Source: Alteribacter aurantiacus DSM 18675
Lineage (GTDB): Bacteria > Bacillota > Bacilli > Bacillales > Salisediminibacteriaceae
DNA: 64,000 bases
NCBI RefSeq assembly: GCF_000429705.1
Contig: NZ_KE386941.1
Coordinates: 558,001-622,000 of the forward strand
Direction of reading: 5' to 3'
The translations under genes were made by a program, and so were the position numbers. The first letter of the stretch is position 1; each line of letters starts with the position of its first letter. Positions 34,465 to 43,383 of the stretch are shown in pieces. Under the pieces are notes generated by a model. The model worked only from the letters and a program-made list of their open reading frames with translations. It did no database searches and was not told the DNA's origin.

Positions 34465-36354
34465 TTGGATTTAACAAAAATTAAAGACCCTGAATTCCTG
34501 AAACATTATCGTAATGAAGAATTAGAAGACTTGGCAAAGGATATCCGAGAATTCCTAATCAGTAAGCTCTCGGTTTCAGGTGGACATCTGGGACCAAACC
34601 TCGGGGTTGTAGAATTAACGTTAAAGCTCCATCAATTGTTCGATAGTCCTAAAGACAAGTTCCTTTGGGATGTCGGTCACCAAGCATATGTCCATAAAAT
34701 CCTAACAGGCAGAGCAGATCAATTTGACTCGCTAAGGCAATATAAAGGATTATGCGGGTTCCCAAAACGCTCAGAAAGTCAGCATGATGTTTGGGAAACG
34801 GGACATAGTTCCACGTCCTTATCGGGAGCCATGGGTATGGCAGTCGCAAGAGATTTGAAGGGTACTGATGAAAATGTCGTTGCCATTATTGGTGACGGAG
34901 CCTTAACCGGCGGTATGGCATTAGAAGCGCTTAACCACATCGGACATGAGCAAACGGATCTAATTGTAGTATTGAACGACAATGAAATGTCCATTGCTCC
35001 AAACGTAGGTGCATTGCACAGCATGCTTGGCCGTATGCGTACAGCCGGCAAATACCAAAAAGCAAAAGAAGAGCTTGAAATGCTTATCAAACGAATTCCT
35101 GCTTTTGGTGGGCGCCTTGCTGCAACAGCTGAGCGGGTGAAAGACAGCTTAAAGTATTTGCTTGTTTCTGGCATGTTCTTCGAAGAGATGGGCTTTACTT
35201 ACTTAGGTCCCGTAGATGGGCATGACTTGGAGGATCTTCATGAAAATATGAAGTACGCCAAGAAGACAAAAGGTCCAGTTTTAATCCACGTGATCACAAA
35301 AAAAGGAAAAGGCTATGAGCCGGCCGAATTGGATGCAAAAGGTACTTGGCACGGCCTTGGACCCTACAAAATAGAGTCAGGGGAAGTCGTTAAAAAGCCG
35401 GGACCTCCCGGGTATAGTGCTGTTTTTGCCAATACATTGAAAAAAATCGCCAGACAAGATGAACGAGTAGTCGCTATTACGGCGGCAATGCCAGGCGGAA
35501 CAAAACTTGATGAATTTGCAAAAGAATTTCCTGACAGAATGTTCGATGTGGGTATTGCGGAGCAACATGCGACCACGATGAGTGCAGGGCTTGCAACACA
35601 AGGGTTAAAGCCGGTCTTTGCAGTGTACTCTACTTTTTTGCAAAGAGGCTATGATCAGCTGGTTCACGACGTATGCAGGCAGAACTTGAATGTATTTTTC
35701 GCTATCGACCGTTCCGGTCTAGTGGGAGCTGATGGTGAAACACATCAAGGAGTCTTTGATATCTCATACTTACGTCATTTGCCGAACATAAAAATTCTGA
35801 TGCCAAAAGATGAAAATGAACTTCAGCACCTTGTCTACACTGCCGTCGCTCATGATGATGGACCAATTGCCATAAGGTACCCTCGAGGTAATGGATATGG
35901 CGTGAAAATGGATGAGGACTTAAAGCAACTGCCGATTGGTAAGTGGGAAGTACTGAAGGACGGTAAAGATGTAACGATCCTTACATTTGGAACCATGATC
36001 CCTGTGGCCATGGACGCTGCAAAACGTCTCGAAGCAGAAGGAATTCAAGCTGAAGTGATAAATGCACGCTCCATCAAGCCTCTTGATGAAGCTATGCTCA
36101 CTGAGCTGGCTGTAAAAAATAAACCAATAGTTACGTTGGAAGAACATGCTCTTATGGGCGGATTTGGAAGCGCCGTGTTGGAATACTTTCACGACCAGCA
36201 CTACCACTCTGTTACAGTAGATAGAATGGGCATACCCGATCGTTATATTGAGCACGGTAGCGTATCGGAGCTGTGGGAAGAGATTGGACTCACTCCTGCA
36301 AAAGTCGCTGAACGGGTCGTTGACCTTTTGCCGCGGAAAAGACAAAGAGCATAG
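34465..36354 (+). CDS. dxs: 1-deoxy-D-xylulose-5-phosphate synthase
   Basis: First enzyme of the MEP isoprenoid pathway, joining pyruvate and glyceraldehyde 3-phosphate. 629 residues of transketolase fold with the thiamine diphosphate motif GDGALTGGMALEALN, DVGHQAYVHKILTGR, GIAEQHATTMSAGLA and DRSGLVGADGETHQG. The start is a TTG at 34465, seven bases behind GAGGG. Confidence 0.95.
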   Translation: MDLTKIKDPEFLKHYRNEELEDLAKDIREFLISKLSVSGGHLGPNLGVVELTLKLHQLFDSPKDKFLWDVGHQAYVHKILTGRADQFDSLRQYKGLCGFPKRSESQHDVWETGHSSTSLSGAMGMAVARDLKGTDENVVAIIGDGALTGGMALEALNHIGHEQTDLIVVLNDNEMSIAPNVGALHSMLGRMRTAGKYQKAKEELEMLIKRIPAFGGRLAATAERVKDSLKYLLVSGMFFEEMGFTYLGPVDGHDLEDLHENMKYAKKTKGPVLIHVITKKGKGYEPAELDAKGTWHGLGPYKIESGEVVKKPGPPGYSAVFANTLKKIARQDERVVAITAAMPGGTKLDEFAKEFPDRMFDVGIAEQHATTMSAGLATQGLKPVFAVYSTFLQRGYDQLVHDVCRQNLNVFFAIDRSGLVGADGETHQGVFDISYLRHLPNIKILMPKDENELQHLVYTAVAHDDGPIAIRYPRGNGYGVKMDEDLKQLPIGKWEVLKDGKDVTILTFGTMIPVAMDAAKRLEAEGIQAEVINARSIKPLDEAMLTELAVKNKPIVTLEEHALMGGFGSAVLEYFHDQHYHSVTVDRMGIPDRYIEHGSVSELWEEIGLTPAKVAERVVDLLPRKRQRA

Positions 36355-36375
36355 TATCGGAGAGAATGAACAAAC

Positions 36376-37197
36376 ATGGAAAAAAAACAGCGTCTCGATA
36401 TCCTTTTGGTAGAAAAGGGGTTAATCGAAACACGTGAAAAAGCAAAACGTACGATTATGGCTGGACTAGTCTTTGCGGATGAAGAACGCATCGACAAGCC
36501 CGGGACTAAAATTAAGCCTGATAGTAAATTGGAGATTAAAGGTCAAACCTTACGATATGTAAGTCGTGGCGGTCTAAAGTTTGAAGGAGCTATAAAAGCA
36601 TTCAACTTGGACCTTGAAGATAAGATCGTTATTGATATCGGCTCGTCTACAGGTGGTTTCACCGATTGTGCTTTACAAAATGGAGCTAGTCGCGTCTATG
36701 CTGTTGATGTAGGTTATAACCAGTTGGCTTGGAAGTTACGACAAGACGAGCGTGTTGTTGTAATGGAGCGTACCAATTTTCGTTATGCAAAACCTGAAGA
36801 TTTTACAGAGGGGCTTCCACAGTTTGCAACAATAGATGTATCTTTTATTTCCCTTAGGCTGATTCTTCCTCCTCTAAAAGAGATTCTCACGATTGGTGGA
36901 GAGGGCTCTGCATTGATTAAACCTCAATTTGAAGCCGGACGGGAAGAAGTGGGGAAGAATGGTATTATTCGTGATCGCAACGTTCATGAGAAGGTCGTTC
37001 GTGATATGGTTACCTTTACGGAAAACCTCGGTTTTCAAGTCTCTCACGTGATCCCTTCCCCGATAAGAGGTGGGGAAGGAAACATCGAATTTCTTATGTA
37101 CTTTAAGAAGCTAAACGAAAATGAAGATGCGATTCCTTTTACTGGTGATGTGTGCGAGATCGTATCTCAAGCCCACGCTGAAAAGGAAAAGCGATAA
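36376..37197 (+). CDS. tlyA: TlyA family rRNA 2'-O-methyltransferase
   Basis: 273 residues: an N-terminal S4 RNA-binding domain (about 6-66) and an FtsJ-like methyltransferase domain with IDIGSSTGGFTDCALQNGA as SAM site. Called yqxC in B. subtilis. It probably methylates rRNA; the exact base is not shown. Linked to argR and recN as in other Bacillaceae. Confidence 0.92.
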   Translation: MEKKQRLDILLVEKGLIETREKAKRTIMAGLVFADEERIDKPGTKIKPDSKLEIKGQTLRYVSRGGLKFEGAIKAFNLDLEDKIVIDIGSSTGGFTDCALQNGASRVYAVDVGYNQLAWKLRQDERVVVMERTNFRYAKPEDFTEGLPQFATIDVSFISLRLILPPLKEILTIGGEGSALIKPQFEAGREEVGKNGIIRDRNVHEKVVRDMVTFTENLGFQVSHVIPSPIRGGEGNIEFLMYFKKLNENEDAIPFTGDVCEIVSQAHAEKEKR

Positions 37198-37205
37198 TTG
37201 TCATC

Positions 37206-37233
37206 GGAGACATCACACTGTTGTCTCCTTTTC
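37206..37233 (+). terminator. Terminator after tlyA
   Basis: GGAGACA with TGTCTCC, then TTTTC. A short but clear stem directly behind the stop. Confidence 0.7.
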
Positions 37234-37255
37234 TGTGTGATTAAATGTAGGTGTG

Positions 37256-37284
37256 TTGTGAAATGGCGGATTTTTAGATAAGAT
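37256..37284 (+). promoter_or_regulatory. Probable promoter of argR-recN
   Basis: TTGTGA (37256-37261), 17-base spacer, TAAGAT (37279-37284). Confidence 0.45.
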
Positions 37285-37309
37285 ACATAGTAGATATGAT
37301 AAGTATTAA

Positions 37310-37329
37310 TGAATAAGTATAATCATTCA
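37310..37329 (+). promoter_or_regulatory. ARG-box-like operator before argR
   Basis: TGAAT and ATTCA arms enclose AAGTATAATC, resembling the arginine repressor box. Located between the predicted promoter and argR, so it would allow autoregulation. Confidence 0.6.
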
Positions 37330-37366
37330 ATGAAAAACCCAGGTTCAAAGTGACGGAGGAGAACGT

Positions 37367-37816
37367 ATGAATAAAGGACAGCGCCACATAAAGATTCGAG
37401 AAATCATTACAAATAATGAAGTTGAAACGCAGGATGACCTTGTTGCATTTTTACGAAATGCCGGCTTTAACGTAACCCAAGCCACAGTGAGTAGAGATAT
37501 CAAGGAATTACACTTAGTAAAAGTACCTATGATGGACGGTAGGTACAAATACAGTTTGCCAGCAGATCAACGGTTTAACCCGTTGCAAAAACTAAAGCGT
37601 GCCCTTATGGACAGTTTTGTTTCCATTGAGCATACAAACAATATGATCGTCATGAAGACGATGCCCGGAAATGCGAATGCCGTTGGGGCTTTGATTGATA
37701 ACCTTGATTGGAATGAAGTGCTTGGAACGATTTGTGGCGATGATACGATCCTCATTATTTGTAGACAGGATACGGACACTGAACCCGTGAGTGAACGATT
37801 TTTAGATATGCTATAG
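37367..37816 (+). CDS. argR: Arginine repressor ArgR/AhrC
   Basis: 149-residue hexameric arginine-responsive regulator. N-terminal winged helix with QDDLVAFLRNAGFNVTQATVSRDIKEL and a C-terminal arginine-binding domain with GTICGDDTILIICR. GGAGGAGA precedes the ATG. Activates catabolism and represses synthesis of arginine (family knowledge). Confidence 0.96.
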   Translation: MNKGQRHIKIREIITNNEVETQDDLVAFLRNAGFNVTQATVSRDIKELHLVKVPMMDGRYKYSLPADQRFNPLQKLKRALMDSFVSIEHTNNMIVMKTMPGNANAVGALIDNLDWNEVLGTICGDDTILIICRQDTDTEPVSERFLDML

Positions 37817-37843
37817 AATTCGTTTAAAAGGACGTGATTGTCG

Positions 37844-39544
37844 TTGTTAGTGGAACTATCCATAAAGAATTTTGCTATTATTGACCATGTTACTGTTCCT
37901 TTTGAGGAAGGACTGACTGTACTTAGTGGAGAGACAGGTGCCGGTAAATCAATTATCATCGATGCCATAGGGCTATTAATAGGTGGAAGAGGTTCGGTCG
38001 AATTTGTAAGGCATGGAAGTAAGCGTGCTGAGATAGAAGGGCTATTTTCAGTTGATCCGTCAAATGATATCCATTCTCTTATGGAAGAGGTAGGTATTGA
38101 GGTAGCCGGAGATGATATGGTTGTACTAAGGAGAGAAATTACGAGTCAAGGAAAAAGCATCTGCCGTGTCAATGGAAAACTCGTTACTTTGGCGATCCTT
38201 CGTCAGCTGGGACAAATGCTCGTAGATATTCACGGACAACATGAGCACCAGCAACTCCTTCAAGTGGACAAGCACCTCTTTTTGCTCGATCGTTATGCGG
38301 AAAATGAGATCAAAGAAGCGAAAGAAGAGTATCAATCGATCTACAAACGCTTCATTGAGACCAAAAAAAGCTTCGAGAAATTGTCTGCTAATGAACAGCA
38401 AATGGCACAACGGCTTGATTTAATTAAATATCAATTGAGTGAAATTGAAAATGCTGATCTCAAACCAAACGAAGATGATGAACTGCAAATGGAAAAACAA
38501 AAGCTTGGGAATAGTGAACAGTTATATCAAAATGTTCATGATAGTCATCAAGCATTATACGGTGAAAATAAAGGACTTGAATGGATTATGGTGGCATTGA
38601 ATCAAATGGAAGAGGCTCAAGAGCTGGATCCTGAATTAAAAAATATTCAAGAAACGATTGCAAACTGCTATTATTTATTAGAGGAAACGGCTTTTACATT
38701 AAGGGATTATGTAGAAAACATCGAGTTTAATCCTGATCGATTAAATGATATTGAAGGCAGACTTAGTGAAATCAATACGTTAAAGCGAAAGTATGGCGAG
38801 AGTGTTAATACCATTCTTGAATATGCCTCTAAAATTGAAGAAGAAGTGGAAACGCTTGAAAATAAAGATGAACACTTGCAGAAGTGGGCAGATGAACTTG
38901 AAGCCCTGCAAAAAGATTTGACTGTTGAAGCCAAAAATCTGACAAAGCTTCGAGAGAAACAGGCCACTGAGCTCACAAAAGACATTCAAAGGCAATTAAA
39001 GGCCCTCTACATGGAAAAGACGAAGTTCGAAGTGACCTTTCACCCGGAAAAGAGTGGTTCTTTTACTAAGGATGGGGTAGATCAAATCGAATTTATGGTT
39101 GCTACTAACCAAGGTGAACCGTTAAAGCCGTTGGTTAAGGTTGCATCAGGCGGTGAAATATCGCGAATTATTCTGGCTTTAAAGTCCATATTGGCAAGCC
39201 ACGAAGGTGTTACCTCTCTCATTTTTGATGAAGTGGACACTGGTGTCAGTGGTAGAGTAGCCCAAGCAATTGCTGAAAAAATACATCATATTTCTATCGG
39301 TTCTCAAGTTCTTTGTATTACTCACCTTCCTCAAGTAGCTGCGATGGCAGATACACATCTGTTCATTGCCAAAGGTGAAAAAGGCGGACGAGTGACCACA
39401 GAAGTGACCCCCCTCACATCCGATGAAAAAGTGGATGAAATTGGTCGTATGATTTCTGGTGTAGAGATTACCGATCTTACACGGAAACATGCTGAAGAAC
39501 TTCTCATCCAAGCAGAAGAAACGAAAAAGAAGCAAGTGTCGTAA
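37844..39544 (+). CDS. recN: DNA repair protein RecN
   Basis: SMC-like ATPase of double-strand break repair, 566 residues. Walker A GETGAGKSIIIDAI, a central coiled coil (about 150-370), the signature VASGGEISRIILALK and Walker B LIFDEVDTGVSG. AAAGGACGTGAT fits the TTG at 37844 (MLVELSIKNFAIID, the usual start) better than the TTG at 37838. Confidence 0.95.
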   Translation: MLVELSIKNFAIIDHVTVPFEEGLTVLSGETGAGKSIIIDAIGLLIGGRGSVEFVRHGSKRAEIEGLFSVDPSNDIHSLMEEVGIEVAGDDMVVLRREITSQGKSICRVNGKLVTLAILRQLGQMLVDIHGQHEHQQLLQVDKHLFLLDRYAENEIKEAKEEYQSIYKRFIETKKSFEKLSANEQQMAQRLDLIKYQLSEIENADLKPNEDDELQMEKQKLGNSEQLYQNVHDSHQALYGENKGLEWIMVALNQMEEAQELDPELKNIQETIANCYYLLEETAFTLRDYVENIEFNPDRLNDIEGRLSEINTLKRKYGESVNTILEYASKIEEEVETLENKDEHLQKWADELEALQKDLTVEAKNLTKLREKQATELTKDIQRQLKALYMEKTKFEVTFHPEKSGSFTKDGVDQIEFMVATNQGEPLKPLVKVASGGEISRIILALKSILASHEGVTSLIFDEVDTGVSGRVAQAIAEKIHHISIGSQVLCITHLPQVAAMADTHLFIAKGEKGGRVTTEVTPLTSDEKVDEIGRMISGVEITDLTRKHAEELLIQAEETKKKQVS

Positions 39545-39550
39545 TCCAAG

Positions 39551-39582
39551 CTCAAAAGGGACTAACCCTTTTGAGTTTTTTT
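39551..39582 (+). terminator. Terminator after recN
   Basis: Perfect 10-bp stem CTCAAAAGGG with CCCTTTTGAG, followed by seven T. Confidence 0.92.
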
Positions 39583-39671
39583 ATTTATCAATTTGGATAC
39601 AGTTATTCCCTCTTTAGTGAAAATCCTTATCTATCAAGGAAGAACGGGTCATTTTCTATATCTTCCTGTTA

Positions 39672-39700
39672 TAAATGATTCTTTTCAAGGCTACATTATA
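39672..39700 (+). promoter_or_regulatory. Possible sigma-G/F promoter of spoIVB
   Basis: TAAAT (39672-39676, compare TGAAT), 17-base spacer and CATTATA (39694-39700), a good forespore -10. spoIVB is a forespore gene in B. subtilis. Confidence 0.45.
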
Positions 39701-39751
39701 GATACAGCCATGATGGAGGTGCAGGTCGGGAGCGAGGAGAGTGAAAGCAAT

Positions 39752-41035
39752 TTGAAAAATGGAATGATAAAAAAAGCCGTTGGGGCATTTCTCCTTGTAT
39801 TGCTATTCAGCGCTGCGTTTTATCCTCCCCTTCAACAATATGTTCATACACCGGCAGACGTTTTTGTTTTTGAATCTCAAGAGCTTGCCTTGGATACACC
39901 ACTACAAGTACTTGATTCTGACGATGCCATTGACGTTTTTTCTCAAGACAACCAAACAACCTTAACAGGTGCAAAACCGGGTAGCGGAAAAATTCATTTG
40001 GGGGTGGCCGGTTTTCCTTTAAAAGCGATGGATGTCACGGTATTACCTGAGAAGAAAATCATCCCGGGAGGACAATCAATTGGGGTGCGCGTTCATACGC
40101 AAGGGGTTTTAGTAGTTGGGCATCATCTTGTGGACACGGAAAAGGGAGCACGATCACCTGGTGAAAAAGCCGGGGTTGAAGTTGGAGATATGATTACGAG
40201 CATGAATGGTAAAGAAATTAAAGACATGAGCGAGATTACCGGTATTGTACAAGCGGCCGGTAAAGAGGGAAGACCAATCAAGCTGAAAGTGAAGCGGGGA
40301 GAAGAAACTTTAAATCGTGAATTAATGCCGTTAAAAGCAAAAGGGGAACACTCATACCGTCTTGGGCTTTATATTCGAGACTCTGCAGCGGGAGTGGGAA
40401 CGCTAACGTTTTATGATCCTGACTCCAAAAAGTATGGGGCTTTGGGTCACGTGATTTCAGATATGGATACAAAAGAGCCGATTCACGTCAATGATGGGGA
40501 AATTCTCTCATCGAGAGTCACATCAATTGAAAAAGGGCTTAATGGTGAACCGGGAGAAAAGTTAGCTCGCTTTTCGAGTGAACGAAAAGTTCTCGGAGAT
40601 ATAAATAAAAACAGTGCATTTGGCATTTTTGGCACATTGAATGCACCTATTTTGAACGGCGGATGGGATGAGCCAATGGAAATTGGATTATCTGATCAAG
40701 TCAAAGAAGGGCCTGCGGAAATCTTGACAGTTGTCAACGGGGAAGAAGTGGAGAAATTCAGTATAGAAATTGTCAACAGTACAGTGCAAAAGTTTCCTGC
40801 AACCAAAGGGATGGTCATTAAAGTAACGGATCCAAAACTCCTTGAAACAACAGGTGGGATTGTTCAAGGCATGAGCGGAAGTCCGATTATTCAGGATGGA
40901 AAAATCATTGGTGCTGTTACACATGTATTTGTAAATGATCCGACCTCAGGTTACGCATGTCATATAGAATGGATGCTTCAAGAAGCGGATGTTGATATTT
41001 ATCAATCCGATACAAATGAAGCAAAGGCGAGCTGA
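39752..41035 (+). CDS. spoIVB: SpoIVB peptidase (S55)
   Basis: Forespore serine protease that crosses to the mother-cell side and triggers pro-sigma-K processing. 427 residues: an N-terminal membrane anchor (about 5-25), a PDZ domain (about 115-190) and the S55 domain with the catalytic His in GALGHVISD and Ser in GMSGSPI. A TTG at 39752 lies 10 bases behind GAGGAGAG. The frame is open to 39593, but the longer form would contain the promoter and exceed the family length. Confidence 0.94.
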   Translation: MKNGMIKKAVGAFLLVLLFSAAFYPPLQQYVHTPADVFVFESQELALDTPLQVLDSDDAIDVFSQDNQTTLTGAKPGSGKIHLGVAGFPLKAMDVTVLPEKKIIPGGQSIGVRVHTQGVLVVGHHLVDTEKGARSPGEKAGVEVGDMITSMNGKEIKDMSEITGIVQAAGKEGRPIKLKVKRGEETLNRELMPLKAKGEHSYRLGLYIRDSAAGVGTLTFYDPDSKKYGALGHVISDMDTKEPIHVNDGEILSSRVTSIEKGLNGEPGEKLARFSSERKVLGDINKNSAFGIFGTLNAPILNGGWDEPMEIGLSDQVKEGPAEILTVVNGEEVEKFSIEIVNSTVQKFPATKGMVIKVTDPKLLETTGGIVQGMSGSPIIQDGKIIGAVTHVFVNDPTSGYACHIEWMLQEADVDIYQSDTNEAKAS

Positions 41036-41054
41036 CAATCAGCCCGCCTTTTTC
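41025..41054 (+). terminator. Terminator overlapping the spoIVB stop
   Basis: AGGCGAGCTGA pairs with TCAGCCCGCCT with one mismatch, followed by TTTTTC. The TGA is in the left arm. Confidence 0.88.
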
Positions 41055-41074
41055 TTTGACGAAACGCCCATTTA

Positions 41075-41548
41075 CTACCGCATTTTTTTCTCGATTGTCA
41101 ATTGAAAAGTAGTTATTAAAACGAGTGGGATGAGTAATACGAGTAACACGGGAAGTTGCGGAAAATAAGGAATGAAAAGAGGATAAGCGGTCATAATGGC
41201 AGCTACTAAACCTACAACAAGCCACATTGCCATGTATACATGTTTACAAGCAATTTGAATTACTTGTTCTTCTCTTTCATCAGCTGAATAAAACTCGAAC
41301 GGATTAAGCAGATGCTTAATGGAACGTTTCCCTTTCGGTAAGAGCTTTGAAAATACATATGCCACAATCATAGCAAAAACAAACAAAACCAGCATCGGCA
41401 TAAGGTTCATTTCCATGATCCAAGGAGGTTCGGGGTTTTCTGCAATGATGGCTAATTGCTGACTAGAACGTAAGAGTTCAAACAGTCCCCATCCAAAAAT
41501 AGCTAGTAGAACCAAATTGAAAAAGTATGACACACGTGCGATCTTCAT
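41075..41548 (-). CDS. Small membrane protein paired with an XRE regulator
   Basis: 157 residues with four membrane segments (about 8-28, 47-68, 105-125, 128-148) and a charged cytoplasmic loop in the middle (FEFYSADEREEQVIQIACKH). Similar proteins commonly sit behind a short XRE regulator in Firmicutes (general knowledge). It starts three bases after the regulator's stop. Function unknown; not part of the B. subtilis order here. Confidence 0.75.
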   Translation of the reverse strand: MKIARVSYFFNLVLLAIFGWGLFELLRSSQQLAIIAENPEPPWIMEMNLMPMLVLFVFAMIVAYVFSKLLPKGKRSIKHLLNPFEFYSADEREEQVIQIACKHVYMAMWLVVGLVAAIMTAYPLFIPYFPQLPVLLVLLIPLVLITTFQLTIEKKMR

Positions 41549-41551
41549 TAA

Positions 41552-41767
41552 TCATTCCCATCCTTTCTTTATTGAGAACACATCTTCTAGATTTAAGTCA
41601 AAAACATCGCTGATTTTTAACGCCAGTAATACAGAGGGAAGATAATCTCCCTTTTCAATAGCGGCTATGGTTTGTCTTGTAACGCCTGCATGTTGTGCTA
41701 ATGTTTGTTGCGTTAATCCTTTTCTGGCGCGCAATTCTTTTACACGGTTAAAAAGTCGATCCTCCAA
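41552..41767 (-). CDS. XRE-family transcriptional regulator
   Basis: 71-residue helix-turn-helix protein of the Cro/CI type. The HTH GLTQQTLAQHAGVTRQTIAAIEKG is near residues 18-41 and is followed by the short tail DLNLEDVF typical of this class. A TTG start follows AAGGTGAT. Likely autoregulated through the palindrome at 41838-41855. Confidence 0.88.
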   Translation of the reverse strand: MEDRLFNRVKELRARKGLTQQTLAQHAGVTRQTIAAIEKGDYLPSVLLALKISDVFDLNLEDVFSIKKGWE

Positions 41768-41837
41768 CGGGAATCACCTTCCATCATTTTCTAATCCCTT
41801 TCAGTGTATACTATGCTTAACACGATGTAAAGAGTAC

Positions 41838-41855
41838 TTAACATTATAATGTTAA
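41838..41855. promoter_or_regulatory. Perfect 18-bp palindrome upstream of the XRE gene
   Basis: TTAACATTA followed by TAATGTTAA. A further CTTAACA half-site lies at about 41815. Candidate operator of the XRE regulator. Confidence 0.55.
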
Positions 41856-42006
41856 ATAATTTATATAATATTTTTTGGGAGCTGGCAGATGTAATGAAGA
41901 TTACATTTCACTCCATTTATCGTTGATGATGATACAGAAAACGATCCTGAGTTTAAAGTAACACCTCCTTTTCCTAATGAGCAGTGATAATACTAATTGG
42001 AATGTA

Positions 42007-42015
42007 TGTTACAAT
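42007..42015 (+). promoter_or_regulatory. Possible vegetative promoter of spo0A
   Basis: Extended -10 TGTTACAAT (TACAAT at 42010-42015) without a clear -35. It would correspond to the distal vegetative promoter known in B. subtilis. Confidence 0.45.
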
Positions 42016-42027
42016 GAATAGAGATTT

Positions 42028-42034
42028 TTCGACA
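42028..42034 (-). promoter_or_regulatory. 0A box (distal)
   Basis: TTCGACA, the exact complement of the Spo0A box TGTCGAA, just behind the vegetative -10. A one-mismatch copy AGTCGAA is at 42070-42076. Confidence 0.7.
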
Positions 42035-42142
42035 AAACCTTGAAAAAGACCGAAGATAAAATCGAATGTAGTCGAAAATGAGAGTAAACGTTTAAAAACG
42101 AGAGAAAAGATAAGTTTTTTTAGAAAAAATTAGAATTCGAAA

Positions 42143-42169
42143 AGGAATTGTTTTCTGTTTGTCGAATCT
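42143..42169 (+). promoter_or_regulatory. Sigma-H promoter of spo0A
   Basis: AGGAATT (42143-42149) and GTCGAATCT (42161-42169) match the sigma-H pattern RnAGGAwWW and RnnGAATww with normal spacing. Confidence 0.8.
42160..42166 (+). promoter_or_regulatory. 0A box on the sigma-H -10
   Basis: A perfect TGTCGAA that overlaps the sigma-H -10, indicating feedback of Spo0A on its own sporulation promoter. Confidence 0.7.
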
Positions 42170-42213
42170 ATAATTACTAAGGAAACGAAAACTGTATGGG
42201 GAGGAAATACATC

Positions 42214-43002
42214 GTGCAAAATGTAAAAGTGTGCGTGGCGGATGATAATCGTGAGCTTGTCATGTTGCTAGAAGAATACATTGATTCTCAAGAAGATATG
42301 GAAGTGATCGGGAAGGCTTATAATGGACAGGAATGTTTGGATTTGGTTGAGGAAGTTGAGCCGGACGTTCTTATTTTAGATATCATTATGCCCCATTTAG
42401 ATGGTCTTGCCGTTTTAGATAAAATGAATGGGTTAAAGCTAAACAAGAGGCCGAACATTATTATGCTCACAGCCTTTGGTCAAGAAGATGTGACGAAGAA
42501 AGCTGTAGAATTAGGGGCTTCGTATTATATCCTTAAACCGTTTGATATGGATACATTAATTAGTAAAATTCGTGACGTAAGTGGAAACGGCTCAAGCTAT
42601 GTCAAAAAGTCTGGCAGCTCTCAAAGCATGAGAAGAGAAAACAAACCGATGAACCTAGATGCGAGCATTACGAGTATTATTCATGAAATCGGTGTTCCTG
42701 CCCACATTAAAGGTTACATGTATTTAAGAGAAGCGATTACGATGGTTTATAATGACATTGAATTGCTCGGCTCCATTACAAAAGTACTGTACCCTGACAT
42801 TGCAAAGAAATACAACACAACCGCCAGTCGTGTAGAGCGTGCGATTCGTCATGCAATTGAAGTAGCATGGAGTAGAGGAAACATTGAATCGATCTCCAAA
42901 ATGTTTGGCTATACCGTGAGTGTGTCAAAAGCCAAACCGACAAACTCAGAGTTTATTGCAATGGTGGCAGATAAGCTGAGAATTGAACACAAAGTTAGCT
43001 AA
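42214..43002 (+). CDS. spo0A: Sporulation master regulator Spo0A
   Basis: Response regulator of 262 residues. Receiver domain (about 1-125) with the acidic pocket ADDN, the phosphorylation site Asp56 in LDIIMPH, TAFG and the Lys of ILKPFD; C-terminal DNA-binding domain with TTASRVERAIRHAIEVAWSRG. GGGGAGG fits the GTG at 42214 (nine bases); the ATG at 42196 lies before that SD and is unlikely. Confidence 0.97.
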   Translation: MQNVKVCVADDNRELVMLLEEYIDSQEDMEVIGKAYNGQECLDLVEEVEPDVLILDIIMPHLDGLAVLDKMNGLKLNKRPNIIMLTAFGQEDVTKKAVELGASYYILKPFDMDTLISKIRDVSGNGSSYVKKSGSSQSMRRENKPMNLDASITSIIHEIGVPAHIKGYMYLREAITMVYNDIELLGSITKVLYPDIAKKYNTTASRVERAIRHAIEVAWSRGNIESISKMFGYTVSVSKAKPTNSEFIAMVADKLRIEHKVS

Positions 43003-43014
43003 ACTAACGAAATG

Positions 43015-43051
43015 GTGACCGAAGACAACTCGTCTTCGATCACTTTTTTTA
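43015..43051 (+). terminator. Terminator after spo0A
   Basis: GTGACCGAAGAC pairs with GTCTTCGATCAC with one mismatch, followed by seven or more T. Confidence 0.9.
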
Positions 43052-43383
43052 TTGTATGGGAAACGAAAGTCTGGCTTTCATTTGGATAAATGGTTTCCCG
43101 GGTTTAGCCTCCAGCGCCAGCACGCATCTTCTTAAGCCTTCGTAACGTGACTTCAGCTGAATGCGTCCCCCATATGCTTGTACTCTCAAAGCAAGGAAAC
43201 GAAAAATGTTACCATCACAAGCCAAAAGCCAAGTTTTCTATCTCGGACCTTACCTGAGCAAGTTGCTTTTGTTTCTTCTAATAAGCTTGTTATTTGGGTA
43301 TATTTTGTAAATATGGTTCTTTGAGTGAAAAATAGTTCAATCGTACATACTAAGCGTAATCTAATGTACAGGGGGACAAGGCC
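43052..43383. other. Intergenic stretch with a possible repeat relic
   Basis: About 330 bases without a supported gene. The part at 43095-43185 is locally GC-rich (TTAGCCTCCAGCGCCAGCACG and following) and recalls the dispersed CTAGCTCCAGCGCC-type repeats of Bacillus genomes, but is degenerate. The right part is AT-rich and should carry the steA promoter; no convincing hexamers are seen. Confidence 0.4.

Noticed and set aside
39593..39751. N-terminal extension of spoIVB by 53 codons
   Set aside because: No ribosome binding site at 39593, the extension would contain the sporulation promoter, and SpoIVB proteins are normally about 425 residues.
41890..41990. Possible gene remnant coding for ...PFIVDDDTENDPEFKVTPPFPNEQ before spo0A
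   Set aside because: Short, without a start codon or recognised homologue; AT-rich promoter region explains it equally well.
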